In this document: positions 39,634 to 53,829 of the stretch, one piece after another
Numbering within the stretch: position 1 is the first letter of the stretch
Layout of the letters: every line of letters begins with the position of its first letter
DNA from: Deinococcus gobiensis I-0
GTDB taxonomy: Bacteria > Deinococcota > Deinococci > Deinococcales > Deinococcaceae
Assembly (NCBI RefSeq): GCF_000252445.1
Contig: NC_017790.1
Location: forward strand, 1,656,501-1,720,500
Direction of reading: 5' to 3'
Length of the DNA: 64,000 nucleotides
Notes under the pieces: generated by a model
Told to the model about the DNA's origin: nothing
The model's input: the letters and a program-made list of their open reading frames with translations, nothing else
The model's database searches: none
Made by a program: the position numbers and the translations under genes

Positions 39634-40293
39634 TTGCCCGCAGCCGAAGTCGGTGTCCTCGCCCTCCAGGGGGCCTACCGCGAGCATGCCGCGCGGCTGC
39701 GGGGCCTGGGGGCGTCCGTGCGTGAAGTGCGGCTGCCCCGCGACCTGGCCGGTCTGGCCGGCCTGGTGCTGCCCGGCGGCGAGTCCACGACGATGGTCCG
39801 CCTGATGGACGAGTACGCCCTGTGGGCACCGCTGCGCGACTTCCACGCGCGTGGAGGCGCGCTGTGGGGTACCTGCGCCGGGGCCATCCTCCTCGCCGCC
39901 GAGGTGACGGGCGCCAGCCCCGCCGCGCCCGCGCAGCGCAGCCTGGGCCTGATCGACGTGACCGTGCAGCGCAACGCCTTCGGGCGGCAGCTCGATTCCT
40001 TCACCACGCCGCTGGAGGTCGCGGGCCTGGACACGCCCTTTCCGGCCGTGTTCATCCGCGCGCCGGTCATCACGCACGCCGGTCCCGGCGTCGAGGTGCT
40101 GGCCCGCCACGGAGGCGAGGCGGTGCTGGCCCGCCAGGGACGGGTCATGGCGAGTTCCTTTCACCCCGAGCTGACCCCCGACGCCCGGCTGCACGAGCTG
40201 TTCCTGGGGCTGCTGGAGCAGCGCGCGCCACGGGTCGGGGGAGGGGCAGAAAGTGCCCCCGCCCGTCCGCCTACGCTTCCGGGATCAGCGTAA
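39634..40293 (+). CDS. pdxT: pyridoxal 5'-phosphate synthase, glutaminase subunit PdxT
   Basis: A 219-residue class I amidotransferase supplying ammonia to PdxS. EVGVLALQGAYREH opens the protein; LPGGESTTM, GTCAGAIL (nucleophile Cys) and SSFHPELT (His, Glu) complete the site. The start is TTG at 39634 just after the pdxS stop, with TAAGG as ribosome site. The 3' end overlaps the convergent YceI gene by 23 bases. Confidence 0.94.
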   Translation: MPAAEVGVLALQGAYREHAARLRGLGASVREVRLPRDLAGLAGLVLPGGESTTMVRLMDEYALWAPLRDFHARGGALWGTCAGAILLAAEVTGASPAAPAQRSLGLIDVTVQRNAFGRQLDSFTTPLEVAGLDTPFPAVFIRAPVITHAGPGVEVLARHGGEAVLARQGRVMASSFHPELTPDARLHELFLGLLEQRAPRVGGGAESAPARPPTLPGSA

Positions 40294-40837
40294 AGGTGAC
40301 CTCGACCGAGGCGCTGTCGCTGCTGCCCGCATAGTTCACGCCGAACTCGTGCGGATTGAACTTGAACTGGGTCGTCACCCGTACCTGATTGCCCGTGCGG
40401 GTGGCCTTGACCGGCACGCTGAGGGACCGCGTCACGCCCTTCAGCGTGAGCTGCCCGCCCGCCGTGGTGCTGACGGTCTGGCCGTCGGCCAGCCGGCCGC
40501 CCGTCAGGCTGGTCAGCACGAAGGTCGCGTTCGGAAAGCGGGCGGTGTTCAGGGCCGACTCGCCCCGGGCGTGGTCGTCGCGCAGGCCTATGCCGGTGCG
40601 CAGGTTGACCAGCGGCACGCTCACCTGCCCCCGCGTCGCCGCGAGGTCGTCGGGGTCGAGCTGCACACTGGCCGTCACGCCCTCGACCGTGCCCCTGACG
40701 TTTACGATCAGGACCCGGTGCTCGAAGGTCGCGCGGCCCTGCGCCGCCGTGTAGGGCGCGGCCCACACGGTCCCCGACCCGGCGAGCAGGGCCAGGGCGA
40801 GGAAGCGGCGGCCGGTCCGGGAAAAGGCCCTGGTCAT
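40271..40837 (-). CDS. secreted YceI-family protein
   Basis: A 188-residue exported protein. The signal peptide is RRFLALALLAGSGTVWA, cleaved near residue 26. The lipocalin-like YceI domain follows, with SALNTARFPNATFVLTSL, GGQLTLKGVTRSLSVPV and FNPHEFGVNY. YceI proteins bind isoprenoid-like or amphiphilic molecules in the periplasm; the ligand here is unknown. It converges on pdxT with a short overlap. Confidence 0.83.
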   Translation of the reverse strand: MTRAFSRTGRRFLALALLAGSGTVWAAPYTAAQGRATFEHRVLIVNVRGTVEGVTASVQLDPDDLAATRGQVSVPLVNLRTGIGLRDDHARGESALNTARFPNATFVLTSLTGGRLADGQTVSTTAGGQLTLKGVTRSLSVPVKATRTGNQVRVTTQFKFNPHEFGVNYAGSSDSASVEVTFTLIPEA

Positions 40838-40861
40838 GTCTCCATGTTGAGCGGTTCCGGT

Positions 40862-40898
40862 GAAGGGCGGGTGAAGGCCCGCCGCGTACCCGCCCTTC
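40862..40898. terminator. hairpin downstream of the peptide-binding protein gene
   Basis: GAAGGGCGGGT and ACCCGCCCTTC form perfect 11-base arms just beyond the stop of the solute-binding protein gene and before the YceI gene. Confidence 0.55.
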
Positions 40899-40904
40899 GC
40901 CCGC

Positions 40905-42635
40905 CTACTTCTTGCTGAGTTCGCGGATGAACGTGCCGGTGAAGTTGAAGTTGCGCAGCGGGTTGTAGGTGGCCGCGCTCACGCCCTGGAGATTGCTGCG
41001 CAGGGGGCGCACGTTCAGGTCGGCGGGCAGCAGCAGGTAGGGACTCTGGTCGGCGGCCACGTCGGCCACCTGCCGGTAGAGCCGGTTGCGGGCGGCCGTG
41101 TCGGTCGTGGCGCGCGCCTGGTCGAGCCAGCGGTCCACCCGCGCGTCCTTCCAGCTGTGGGTCGGATAGAAGAAACCGCCGCTGCTGTAGAAGGTGTACA
41201 TGAAGTTGTCGGGGTCGCCGTAGTCCGCGCCCCAGCTCATCGGGAGCATGACTTCCTCGCCCTTCTGCATCTTGACGCTCTGCTCGGACCACGGCTCCAC
41301 GCCGATGTTGATGCGGAACTTGGGGTTGATGGCCTCGACACCCTGCTTGAGGACCTCCAGCGCGGTCTGGCCCAGGATGTGCCCGGTGCGGTAGTTCGCG
41401 TTGATGACGAAGCCCTGCTGCCACACCTGCCCGCCCCAGGCCTTCTTGAAGGACTCGGCGGCCTTGACGGGGTCGTAGCTGTAGGTGCTCACGCGCTTGT
41501 CGTAACCGGGGAAGGAGTCGGGCAGCAGCATGGTGCGCTTCTGGCCCTTGCCGCGCTGCACGTCGCGGATGAACTCGTCGTAGTCGAAGGCGTAGGCCAT
41601 CGCCCGGCGCAGGTTCACGTCGCTGAAGAAGTTCGCCGGAATGCCCTTGCCGTCCAGCTTGCCGCTGCCCAGCGCGCCCGCCGCGCGGATGTTCTGGTTC
41701 ATGAACAGCGCGCCCGCGCCGGTGGTGGGCAGGTTGTCCAGCACCGTCACGCCCGGCTGGCCCCTGAGCTGCGTCTCCACGTTCACGCGCGTGCCCGCCT
41801 CGATCAGGTCGGCGTCGCCGCGCAAGAAGGCCTGCTGCCGCACCGCCAGCTCGGCGACTTTTTGCATGGCGACGTTGCGGATGGCCGGCATTCCCCCCCA
41901 GTAGCCCGGAAAGGCCGTGAGCAGCACGTTGTTCGCGTCCCACTTCGCCAGCCGGTAGGCCCCGGTGCCGCTGGGGTTCCTGCTCAGGTTGCCCGCGTTC
42001 AGGTCCTTGCCCACCCAGGCCCGCCAGGTCGCCTCGGTGCCGTTCCAGTCGCCCTGGCGGATCGCCCAGGCCCGGTCCACGATGCCCGCCCCCGTGAAGG
42101 CCAGTTTCGCCATGAAAGCCGGGTCGGCCTTGGGCAGCGTGAAGACCAGTTGCCCGGCGGCGTTGCACTTCACGGCGCCCGCGATCCTGGCCCAGGTAAC
42201 CGCCTTGTTCTTGTTCGCGTTGTCGGGCGTGCCCAGCAGCGAGTCGCTCAGGAACCAGTTGGCCGACTCGGGATGGTTGGTCACGAGGTCGCGCCGGTAG
42301 GTGTACTCGGCGTCGGCGCAGGTCATGGCGTTGCCGCTGTGGAACTTCACACCCCTGCGCAGGTCCACGACCAGTGTCCTGCCCCCGTTCGTGTAGGTGG
42401 GCAGCCGCGCGGCGAGCAGCGGCGTCATCTGCGTGAGGCTGCCGCCCTTGTAGGTCCACAGCGGCTCGTAGATGTTCTCGATCATCATCAGGCTGAACGA
42501 GTCGTAGGCGATGCCCGGATCGAGCGTGGAGACGGTCGCGGCCTGCTGGATCACCAGGGTGTCGCGCGGGGTGGCGGCCAGGGCGGCGGGGGTCAGCAGC
42601 AGACTCAGGGACAGGGCAGTGCGGCGCAGCGTCAT
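40905..42635 (-). CDS. ABC transporter substrate-binding protein, family 5 (peptide type)
   Basis: A 576-residue periplasmic binding protein. The signal peptide is [19 protein letters not shown]. The family 5 opening ([21 protein letters not shown]) and [15 protein letters not shown] are typical; [17 protein letters not shown] is the mid-protein block. It is expected to deliver oligopeptides, dipeptides or similar solutes. No permease or ATPase lies beside it, so it must use components encoded elsewhere. GGAGG precedes the ATG. Confidence 0.9.
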   Translation of the reverse strand: MTLRRTALSLSLLLTPAALAATPRDTLVIQQAATVSTLDPGIAYDSFSLMMIENIYEPLWTYKGGSLTQMTPLLAARLPTYTNGGRTLVVDLRRGVKFHSGNAMTCADAEYTYRRDLVTNHPESANWFLSDSLLGTPDNANKNKAVTWARIAGAVKCNAAGQLVFTLPKADPAFMAKLAFTGAGIVDRAWAIRQGDWNGTEATWRAWVGKDLNAGNLSRNPSGTGAYRLAKWDANNVLLTAFPGYWGGMPAIRNVAMQKVAELAVRQQAFLRGDADLIEAGTRVNVETQLRGQPGVTVLDNLPTTGAGALFMNQNIRAAGALGSGKLDGKGIPANFFSDVNLRRAMAYAFDYDEFIRDVQRGKGQKRTMLLPDSFPGYDKRVSTYSYDPVKAAESFKKAWGGQVWQQGFVINANYRTGHILGQTALEVLKQGVEAINPKFRINIGVEPWSEQSVKMQKGEEVMLPMSWGADYGDPDNFMYTFYSSGGFFYPTHSWKDARVDRWLDQARATTDTAARNRLYRQVADVAADQSPYLLLPADLNVRPLRSNLQGVSAATYNPLRNFNFTGTFIRELSKK

Positions 42636-42791
42636 GGCGAACCTCCGGGTGAGAGAGCGGTGAAGACTGCTTCGGAGTGTGACACATCCCGCTGTCCGCA
42701 GCGCCGCCCTGAAGTGACCGGCGGTCTAGCCCGCGCACTGCGCAGACACCTGACCCGACCCCGGAGCGTGGCCGGGCATACTGGGGCAGAT

Positions 42792-44204
<1,413 letters not shown>

Positions 44205-44215
44205 ATGTTCTGTAT

Positions 44216-44252
44216 GGGTCAGGTCCTGCCCGGAACAGATAGGACTTGACCC
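44216..44252. repeat. inverted repeat after lysC
   Basis: GGGTCAGGTCCT and AGGACTTGACCC are inverted with one mismatch and a 13-base loop, followed by TAAAAAGG. It could end the lysC mRNA, though no T-run follows. Confidence 0.5.
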
Positions 44253-44287
44253 TAAAAAGGATTGATGGAATTTATTTCTCACAAACC

Positions 44288-44320
44288 AAGATAATCGTGA
44301 ATACTTTCACTTGTTTGCCG
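44288..44320. repeat. AT-rich dispersed palindromic element, copy B (right half)
   Basis: A 25-base stretch (44292-44316) is identical to copy A. The left arm is degenerate, so no full hairpin forms. It lies between the convergent lysC and PAP2 genes and cannot be a promoter of either. Confidence 0.8.
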
Positions 44321-44345
44321 AAAAAAGAGAGGAGACGATCGCTCC

Positions 44346-45050
44346 TCAACGGTTGTCGCGTTCTCCTGCCGGGGAACCGCGCAATGACGGGCGAAACTGT
44401 CCCATCAGCAGGTAGAGGCCGACCACCCACACGAGGCTGCTCAGCGCCCCGGCCAGCACGTCACTGGGATAGTGGACCCCCAGGTAATTGCGGCTGACGC
44501 CCACCAGCACCGCCCACACTGCGCCCAGAACGGCGACCGGCCAGCCTGCGCGCGATCGCCAGAAGATCAGCGTGATGGCGATCCCGAAAGCAGCGTTCGC
44601 CATCGCGTGCCCGCTCGGAAAGCTGAAGCCCGGTTCCCGCAGCACCGCCTCGAGCACGTCGGGCCGGGGCCGCTGGAAGATCAGCTTGGTCACGACGTTC
44701 AGCAGGGTCGCGCCGCCCACCGCCAGGGCCAGGAACAGGGCGTGCGCCCGCGCACCGGCCCGGTACAGTCCCGCCACGATCGCCAGGGTGATCAGCGGCA
44801 GCACCTGCACCCCGCCGATGACGGCCAGCGCCTCGGCCACGCGCGTCAGTTCGGGGGTGCGGTGCGCGCGGTACCAAGCCAGCACGGTCTGGTCCCACGC
44901 GAACCCGCCCTCGCGGAAGATGTCCTCGGTCAGGTCGGCGACCGCCAGCAGCGGCAGCAGCACCCCCAGCAGCAGCAGCGCGACGGCGTTCCAGCGCCGC
45001 ACCGGGTGGGACAGGGGCGGAGGAGGTGGACGGCGGGTCGGCAGGCGCAT
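44346..45050 (-). CDS. PAP2-superfamily membrane phosphatase
   Basis: A 234-residue membrane protein with about five to six helices. The three-part phosphatase site is complete: [19 protein letters not shown] and [12 protein letters not shown]. Such enzymes dephosphorylate lipid phosphates such as undecaprenyl pyrophosphate or phosphatidic acid on the outer face of the membrane. Substrate is undecided. A TGTAAT hexamer lies six bases before the ATG. Confidence 0.9.
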   Translation of the reverse strand: MRLPTRRPPPPPLSHPVRRWNAVALLLLGVLLPLLAVADLTEDIFREGGFAWDQTVLAWYRAHRTPELTRVAEALAVIGGVQVLPLITLAIVAGLYRAGARAHALFLALAVGGATLLNVVTKLIFQRPRPDVLEAVLREPGFSFPSGHAMANAAFGIAITLIFWRSRAGWPVAVLGAVWAVLVGVSRNYLGVHYPSDVLAGALSSLVWVVGLYLLMGQFRPSLRGSPAGERDNR

Positions 45051-45180
45051 CCGCCCATTACACTCCGCTGACCTGCCGCGGGGCTTGCGTCAACGTTAAG
45101 GACAGGCCCCTGACCGGCCCGCCCGGTCCCCGCTCCCGCCCCTCTGTACCGATTCAGTTCGGCGTGCCATAGTGGCCCCG

Positions 45181-45225
45181 ATGCCCCTGCGCCCGCGCCC
45201 GCTGCCTGCCCGCCCCGCCGCATGA
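45181..45225 (+). CDS. 14-residue leader ORF coupled to the MFS gene
   Basis: ATG 45181 follows a CATAGT -10-like hexamer (45168-45173) by seven bases, the standard leaderless spacing here. The peptide MPLRPRPLPARPAA stops at TGA overlapping the MFS ATG (ATGA). The MFS gene has no other ribosome site, so reinitiation is plausible. Unproven. Confidence 0.5.
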   Translation: MPLRPRPLPARPAA

Positions 45226-46474
45226 GCCGGGGGCTGGCACTCCGGTCGCTCGCCGATCTGCCGCGCAACGCCCGCAACTCGATCCTGCTCGAACCGCTGT
45301 GGGCGGTCTTCGGCACGGTCGTGCTGTACTACGCTCCGCTGTACCTGCGCAGCGTCGGGCTCTCCAGCGCCGAGATCGGCCTGCTCGGCTCGGTCACGCT
45401 GGCGCTGTCCTTCGTGTGTCAGGCCTTCGCCGCGCCCATCACCAACCGGCTGGGCCGCAAGCGCACCACCCTGATCGGCGACCTGATCTCCTGGTCGGCC
45501 CCCATGTTCGTCTGGGCGCTCGCGCAGTCGCTGGGGGCCTTCGTGGTCGCGGCGGCCCTCAACGCCATCAACCGCGTCGTCGCGGTGTCCTGGAGTCTGC
45601 TCGTCATCGAGGACGTGGACGCCCCGCAGCGCCCGCGCGTCTTCGGCATCATGAACCTGATCGTGACCTTCTGCGGCCTGCTCACGCCGCTGCTGGGCCT
45701 GCTCATCACCCGCTACGGCGTGGTGCCCACCCTGCGCGTCTTCTACGCCCTGGGCGGCGTGGGCATGACCGTGATGTTCCTGTGGCGCAACGCCATCACC
45801 GACGAGACGCGCAGCGGAGAAGAAGCCATGCGCCTGCACCGCGACCTGAGCCTGGGCCAGAGCCTGGGCCAGACCCTCCGGCGCGTCTCGGGCATGCGCG
45901 GGCACCCCGGCCTCGTGGGCATCACCGTGTTCTACGTGCTGACCGTGTTCATCGAGCAGCTCAGCCTCTTTCAGATCCTGTTCCTGGGCGAGACGCTGGG
46001 CTTCAGTGCGCAGACCCTCTCGTACGTGCCGGTCGTCGCGGCCCTCGTCACCGCCCTGCTGTACGGCGTCGCGCTGCCCCGGCTGGGCCGGCTGCCGCTC
46101 GGGGCAAGACCCTGGTGGCCGTGCGCGCGCTGGCGCTGGTCGGCGCCGGAGCGCTGCTGCTCGTGCCGCCCGGCCACGCCGCACTGATGCTCGCGGTCGT
46201 CGGCGTGATCGGAGGCGCGACCTTCCTGACCCAGACCTACCGCGACGCGGCCCTGTTCGCGCGGTTGCCGGCGGGGGAGGGTACGGCCGATCTGTATTCG
46301 GCCGTGCAGACCCTGACGCTGCTGTGCTCGATCCCCGCCGCCGGGCTGGCGGGGCTGGTGTTCGCCGCGTCTCCGCGCGGTCTGTTCGCCCTGATCGCCC
46401 TGCTGTGCGTGGCGCTGCTGGTCCTCGCCGCCGGCCTCGCCCGCCGCGAGACCCGCGCGGCGACGCCGGCCTGA
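45222..46474 (+). pseudogene. MFS transporter interrupted by a frameshift
   Basis: The first 290 or so residues (from ATG 45222) form nine or more hydrophobic segments of an MFS permease, with the loop NRLGRKRTTLIGDL typical between TM2 and TM3. At GGGG 46101-46104 the frame breaks; the remaining transmembrane part ([20 protein letters not shown] onwards to TGA 46474) continues in the -1 frame. One missing G restores the family sequence. It is either a sequencing error, a recent inactivation, or low-level slippage. Substrate unknown. Confidence 0.75.
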
Positions 46475-46487
46475 CGCCGCCCGCCGG

Positions 46488-46493
<6 letters not shown>
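46469..46493. terminator. short hairpin containing both stop codons
   Basis: GCCTGAC and GTCAGGC are 7-base arms holding the MFS TGA and the TDT stop on opposite strands. It may terminate both convergent transcripts. Confidence 0.4.
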
Positions 46494-47597
<1,104 letters not shown>

Positions 47598-47676
47598 CCC
47601 TGGAGGATAGGCGGCTCCTGCCATAAGCTCAAATAAGGATTGATAGGCCTGACCCAAAAAGAATATAGATCTGAGA
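47598..47676. promoter_or_regulatory. divergent promoter/operator region of TDT transporter and LysR
   Basis: The region holds a TDT -10 (TATCCT, complement of 47604-47609) and a LysR promoter TTGATA (47640-47645), N18, TATAGA (47664-47669). Between them, TAAGCTCAAATAA has the T-N11-A form of a LysR site, and ATAAG recurs. Confidence 0.55.
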
Positions 47677-48588
47677 ATGGCCCTGAATCCTGAGCATCTC
47701 CTGACCTTCGCGCGGGTCGCCCGGCTGGGCAGCCTGAGCGCCGCCGCCGCCGAGCTGAACCTGACCCAGCCGGCGGTGTCCAGCCAGATCAGGTTGCTGA
47801 CCCGGGCGGTCGGTGAGCCGGTCCTCAGCCGGCACCGCACGGGGGTGCGGCTCACCGAAGCGGGCGAGGCCCTGCTGGTCCACGCGCAGGCCCTCGCCCG
47901 CGCGCTGGAAGGTGCCCACACCGCCATGCGCGAGCGGCGCGGCCTGGAACGCGGCACCCTGCGGCTCGCGGCGAGCAGCACGGTCGCGGCGTCGCTGTTG
48001 CCCGGCCTCCTGTCGGCCTACCAGGCCCGGTATCCCGGCGTGGCCGTCCAGATCCGGCAGGGCAATACCCAGGAGGTCCTGGGGGCGCTCCAGGGCGGAC
48101 AGGTCGAGGTGGCCCTGATCGAAGGCCCGCCCGGCCTCCTGGGGGACGACTGGCAGGCCGAGGTCTTCGGCCACGACGAGCTCGTGCTGGTGTCGGCCCC
48201 CGGACATCCGCTGGTCGGCGCAGCCGGGCTCGGCCACGCCGCGCCCCTGCCGCTGATCTGGCGCGAGCACGGGTCCGGCACCCGCGAGGTGGCCGAGCAG
48301 GCCCTCGCCGGTACGGCCCTGCGCACGGTCAGCCGGCTCGAACTGCCGGGCACCGAGGCGGTCAAGGAGGCGGTCATCCAGGGCCTGGGGCTGGCCCTGT
48401 TGCCGGAGCTGCGGGTGCGGCGCGAACTCCGGTCGGGGGTGCTGGTGCGCCTCGCGCTGGCGCTGCCGGGCCTGCGCCGGCCGCTCAGCCGTGTCAGCGC
48501 GCCCACCGGGCAGCTCTCCTTCGCGGCCCGGCAGTTCCTCGGGCTCCTGGAACCCCCTGCGCCCGAGGGCCACCCCCCCCGCCGCTAG
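47677..48588 (+). CDS. LysR-family transcriptional regulator
   Basis: A 303-residue regulator. The N-terminal helix-turn-helix is VARLGSLSAAAAELNLTQPAVSSQIRLL; the periplasmic-binding-like effector domain follows from about residue 92 (GTLRLAASSTVAASLLPGLL). Its effector site resembles CysB/CbbR-type proteins. It probably controls the divergent TDT transporter. It starts seven bases after its TATAGA -10. Confidence 0.9.
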   Translation: MALNPEHLLTFARVARLGSLSAAAAELNLTQPAVSSQIRLLTRAVGEPVLSRHRTGVRLTEAGEALLVHAQALARALEGAHTAMRERRGLERGTLRLAASSTVAASLLPGLLSAYQARYPGVAVQIRQGNTQEVLGALQGGQVEVALIEGPPGLLGDDWQAEVFGHDELVLVSAPGHPLVGAAGLGHAAPLPLIWREHGSGTREVAEQALAGTALRTVSRLELPGTEAVKEAVIQGLGLALLPELRVRRELRSGVLVRLALALPGLRRPLSRVSAPTGQLSFAARQFLGLLEPPAPEGHPPRR

Positions 48589-48712
48589 GCCGTTCGGCGC
48601 AGCCGCCCCCCGCCAGCGCGCGCATGTGCCCGGCCTCCCCGGCGGCGCACCATGTCCTCAGGGCCAGCCGACCCCTTCTGCCCCCGGCAGCGGCGTGCCC
48701 GAAGGACTGCAC

Positions 48713-48880
48713 ATGAACCCCACCTTCCATTTCGAGCTCACCTTCGCCGCCCAGCGCGCCGCCGACATGCGTCAGGAAGCCGCGCGCGACCGTCAGGCCC
48801 GCGCCGCGCAGCCCACGCCCCTCCGGCCCACCTTCCGCTGGCCCTGGACCCGCACCCGCCTGCACCCCAAGCCCGCATGA
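48713..48880 (+). CDS. small Arg/Pro/Trp-rich protein
   Basis: A 55-residue basic protein ([22 protein letters not shown]..., tail [14 protein letters not shown]), unrecognised. GAAGGA precedes its ATG at normal spacing, and a terminator hairpin follows. The mix of an amphipathic helix and a basic aromatic tail could bind membrane or nucleic acid, but this is guesswork. Confidence 0.55.
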   Translation: MNPTFHFELTFAAQRAADMRQEAARDRQARAAQPTPLRPTFRWPWTRTRLHPKPA

Positions 48881-48901
48881 TCCCTGCCCGCTCCGAACCC
48901 G

Positions 48902-48931
48902 CGCCGCCCCTTCCAGAAGAAGTGGGCGGCG
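48902..48931. terminator. terminator between convergent small gene and uvrC
   Basis: CGCCGCCC and GGGCGGCG arms are followed on the plus strand by TTTCCTT. Confidence 0.6.
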
Positions 48932-48958
48932 TTTCCTTGCGGGGCGGCGGAGGTCGGC

Positions 48959-50806
<1,848 letters not shown>

Positions 50807-50874
50807 GTGCCCAGCATAGGCTTCCGGAACCGGCACGACCGGATCGAACAGCACGAATTCGAAAAACCAAAGCC

Positions 50875-50925
50875 AAAAATCACGACTCGGATTACTCGTG
50901 AAACTATTCACTTACTAATCCTGAT
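50875..50925. repeat. AT-rich dispersed palindromic element, copy C
   Basis: TCACGA (50880-50885) and TCGTGA (50896-50901) form the hairpin, followed by ATTCACTT. It is the most diverged copy and lies between divergent uvrC and alpha/beta hydrolase genes. Confidence 0.7.
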
Positions 50926-50991
50926 TCTTTTCTCTTTTTGCTTCCTTGTGGCCTCGACTCGGCTACCTCCAGCGCCCTCTATGCTCGGCGG

Positions 50992-51747
50992 GTGCGGTCC
51001 GAGGAATTCCAGTACGGTGGGGCAAAGTTGCGCTACGAGGTGTCCGGCAGGGGAGAACCGGTGGTGCTCATCCATGGCCTGAGCGGTTCGGCGCACTGGT
51101 GGCGGCACAATGTGCCCGCACTGGCAGCCGAATACCGGGTCTACGCGCTGGACCTCGCGGGCTACGGCCACGCCCGCAGACAGCGCACGCTGGGCGTGCA
51201 GGAGAACGCCGAACTCATCGCCCACTGGATGGAGGCGCTGGACCTGCGCGGCGCGGCCGTCGTCGGCCACAGTATGGGCGGCCAGATCGCCGTACGGGTC
51301 GCCGCCCTCAAGAGCGGCCGGGTCGATGCCCTGGTCCTGGCCTGCGCCAGCGGCCTGCTGGCAGGGAACCCCGTGCGCGTCGCGCTGAAGCTGCCGCGCG
51401 CCACCCTCACGGGCCGCCCCGCCTTCCTGCCGCGCATCCTGGCCGATTCGGTGCGGGCGGGGCTGCCCAACCTGTGGCGCAGCGCGGTGAGTCTGCTGGG
51501 CGACAGCGTGGCCGAACTGCTGCCCGCGCTGGACATCCGCACGCTGGTCATCTGGGGCCGGCGCGACGCCCTCGTGCCGGTCGAACTCGGGCGTAAACTC
51601 GCCGCCGCCATTCCCGGGGCCGAATACCGCGAACTGCCCCGCGCCGGGCACGTGGTCATGGTGGACGCCCCCAGGGAGTTCAATGCGGCGGTGCTCGATT
51701 TCCTGCGGCGTCCCGGCGCGGGCGCGGCTCCGGAGAACCGGGTGTGA
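50992..51747 (+). CDS. alpha/beta hydrolase (first of tandem pair)
   Basis: A 251-residue hydrolase. HGLSGSAHWW gives the oxyanion region, GHSMGGQIA the nucleophile Ser, WGRRDALVP the acid Asp and AGHVVMVD the His. The GTG at 50992 has TATGCT (50980-50985) six bases upstream, so a leaderless mRNA fits; an earlier frame crosses the repeat. It is coupled to the next hydrolase by GTGA overlap. Substrate unknown. Confidence 0.85.
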   Translation: MRSEEFQYGGAKLRYEVSGRGEPVVLIHGLSGSAHWWRHNVPALAAEYRVYALDLAGYGHARRQRTLGVQENAELIAHWMEALDLRGAAVVGHSMGGQIAVRVAALKSGRVDALVLACASGLLAGNPVRVALKLPRATLTGRPAFLPRILADSVRAGLPNLWRSAVSLLGDSVAELLPALDIRTLVIWGRRDALVPVELGRKLAAAIPGAEYRELPRAGHVVMVDAPREFNAAVLDFLRRPGAGAAPENRV

Positions 51748-52565
51748 GCGGCCGGACGGCACCTGCCGGTCAGCCGCACTACACCACCGTGCGGGGCCTG
51801 CGGACCCACGCCTGGGTGCGCGGCGAGGGCCCGCCCCTGGTGATCGTGCCGGGGCTGGGCTGCGCCTCGTGGATGTATGTCCGGCTGGCCCGCGAGCTTT
51901 CCCTGAAACGCCGTGTATACGTCTACGACCCGCCCGGCCACGGCGCCAGCGAGGGCGCCCCCGGCTATCCCCGGACCATCCGCGACCTCACGGATCACCT
52001 CGCCGCGTGGCTCGAGGCGAGCGGGCTGCGCTGCGCGCCGCTGCTGGGGCACTCGCTGGGGGGCGAGGTGATCTTCGACCTCGCCGCGCGCTACCCCCAC
52101 TGCACCACGGCCCTCATCGCCGCCGCCCCCACCGGCATTCCCGAGAACCCCAACGTGCCCGCGCAGCTGTTCCGGCTGGCGCGTGACCTCCCCCGCGAGC
52201 GGCTGGGCCTCCTTATCCCCGGCCTGCGCGCCTATGGCCGCGTCGGCCCGGTCCGGATGCTGAGCCTCGCCGCCGACCAGCGCCGCCACAACACCGGGCC
52301 GCTGCTGCGCCGGGTACGGGTGCCCACCCTGCTCATCGACGGCGACCGCGATCCCGTCATCCGGGCGTGGACCGTCCGCGAAATCCGGCGCGAAATCCCC
52401 GAGGCGGTCGTGCGGGTCGTGCCCGGCGGCACCCACGCCGTCACCGACACCTTCCCGAAGACCATCGCCGCCTCCGCCCTCGAGTTCCTCCAGTGGGTCG
52501 AAGGTCCGGATACGGCGCCTATAGGCCACTTTGAGCAACTTAATTGCGGCAACTTACCGGAATAG
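51744..52565 (+). CDS. alpha/beta hydrolase (second of tandem pair)
   Basis: A 273-residue hydrolase related to its upstream neighbour. The nucleophile elbow is GHSLGGEVI, the acid DGDRDPVI, the histidine GGTHAVTD. The C-terminal HFEQLNCGNLPE lies in lower-GC DNA than the rest and may be a late addition. The pair may be a duplication that has diverged, or act one after the other. No specific substrate is supported. Confidence 0.83.
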   Translation: MSGRTAPAGQPHYTTVRGLRTHAWVRGEGPPLVIVPGLGCASWMYVRLARELSLKRRVYVYDPPGHGASEGAPGYPRTIRDLTDHLAAWLEASGLRCAPLLGHSLGGEVIFDLAARYPHCTTALIAAAPTGIPENPNVPAQLFRLARDLPRERLGLLIPGLRAYGRVGPVRMLSLAADQRRHNTGPLLRRVRVPTLLIDGDRDPVIRAWTVREIRREIPEAVVRVVPGGTHAVTDTFPKTIAASALEFLQWVEGPDTAPIGHFEQLNCGNLPE

Positions 52566-52584
52566 CCTTGATCCAGCAATAAAG

Positions 52585-52612
52585 TTGCCAAAAAACGCCG
52601 AGGTGATAGACT
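52585..52612 (+). promoter_or_regulatory. promoter of class V aminotransferase
   Basis: TTGCCA (52585-52590), 16 bases, TAGACT (52607-52612), then seven bases to ATG. GGCAACTT/AAGTTGCC inverted copies (52547-52590) overlap the -35 and may be an operator. Confidence 0.65.
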
Positions 52613-52619
52613 TCTCCTC

Positions 52620-53792
<1,173 letters not shown>

Positions 53793-53829
53793 GCGGGCGG
53801 GGGAGGGGCCAGGGACCGCCCCGCGCTCC

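Noticed and set aside
41157..42791. Apparent 545-codon N-terminal extension of aspartokinase
   Set aside because: It runs antisense to the peptide-binding protein and has no similarity; aspartokinase begins normally at 42792.
44216..44262. Relation between this inverted repeat and GGATTGAT/CCTGACCC at 47635-47655
   Set aside because: Shared words are only 8-10 bases and in different order; chance similarity is likely.
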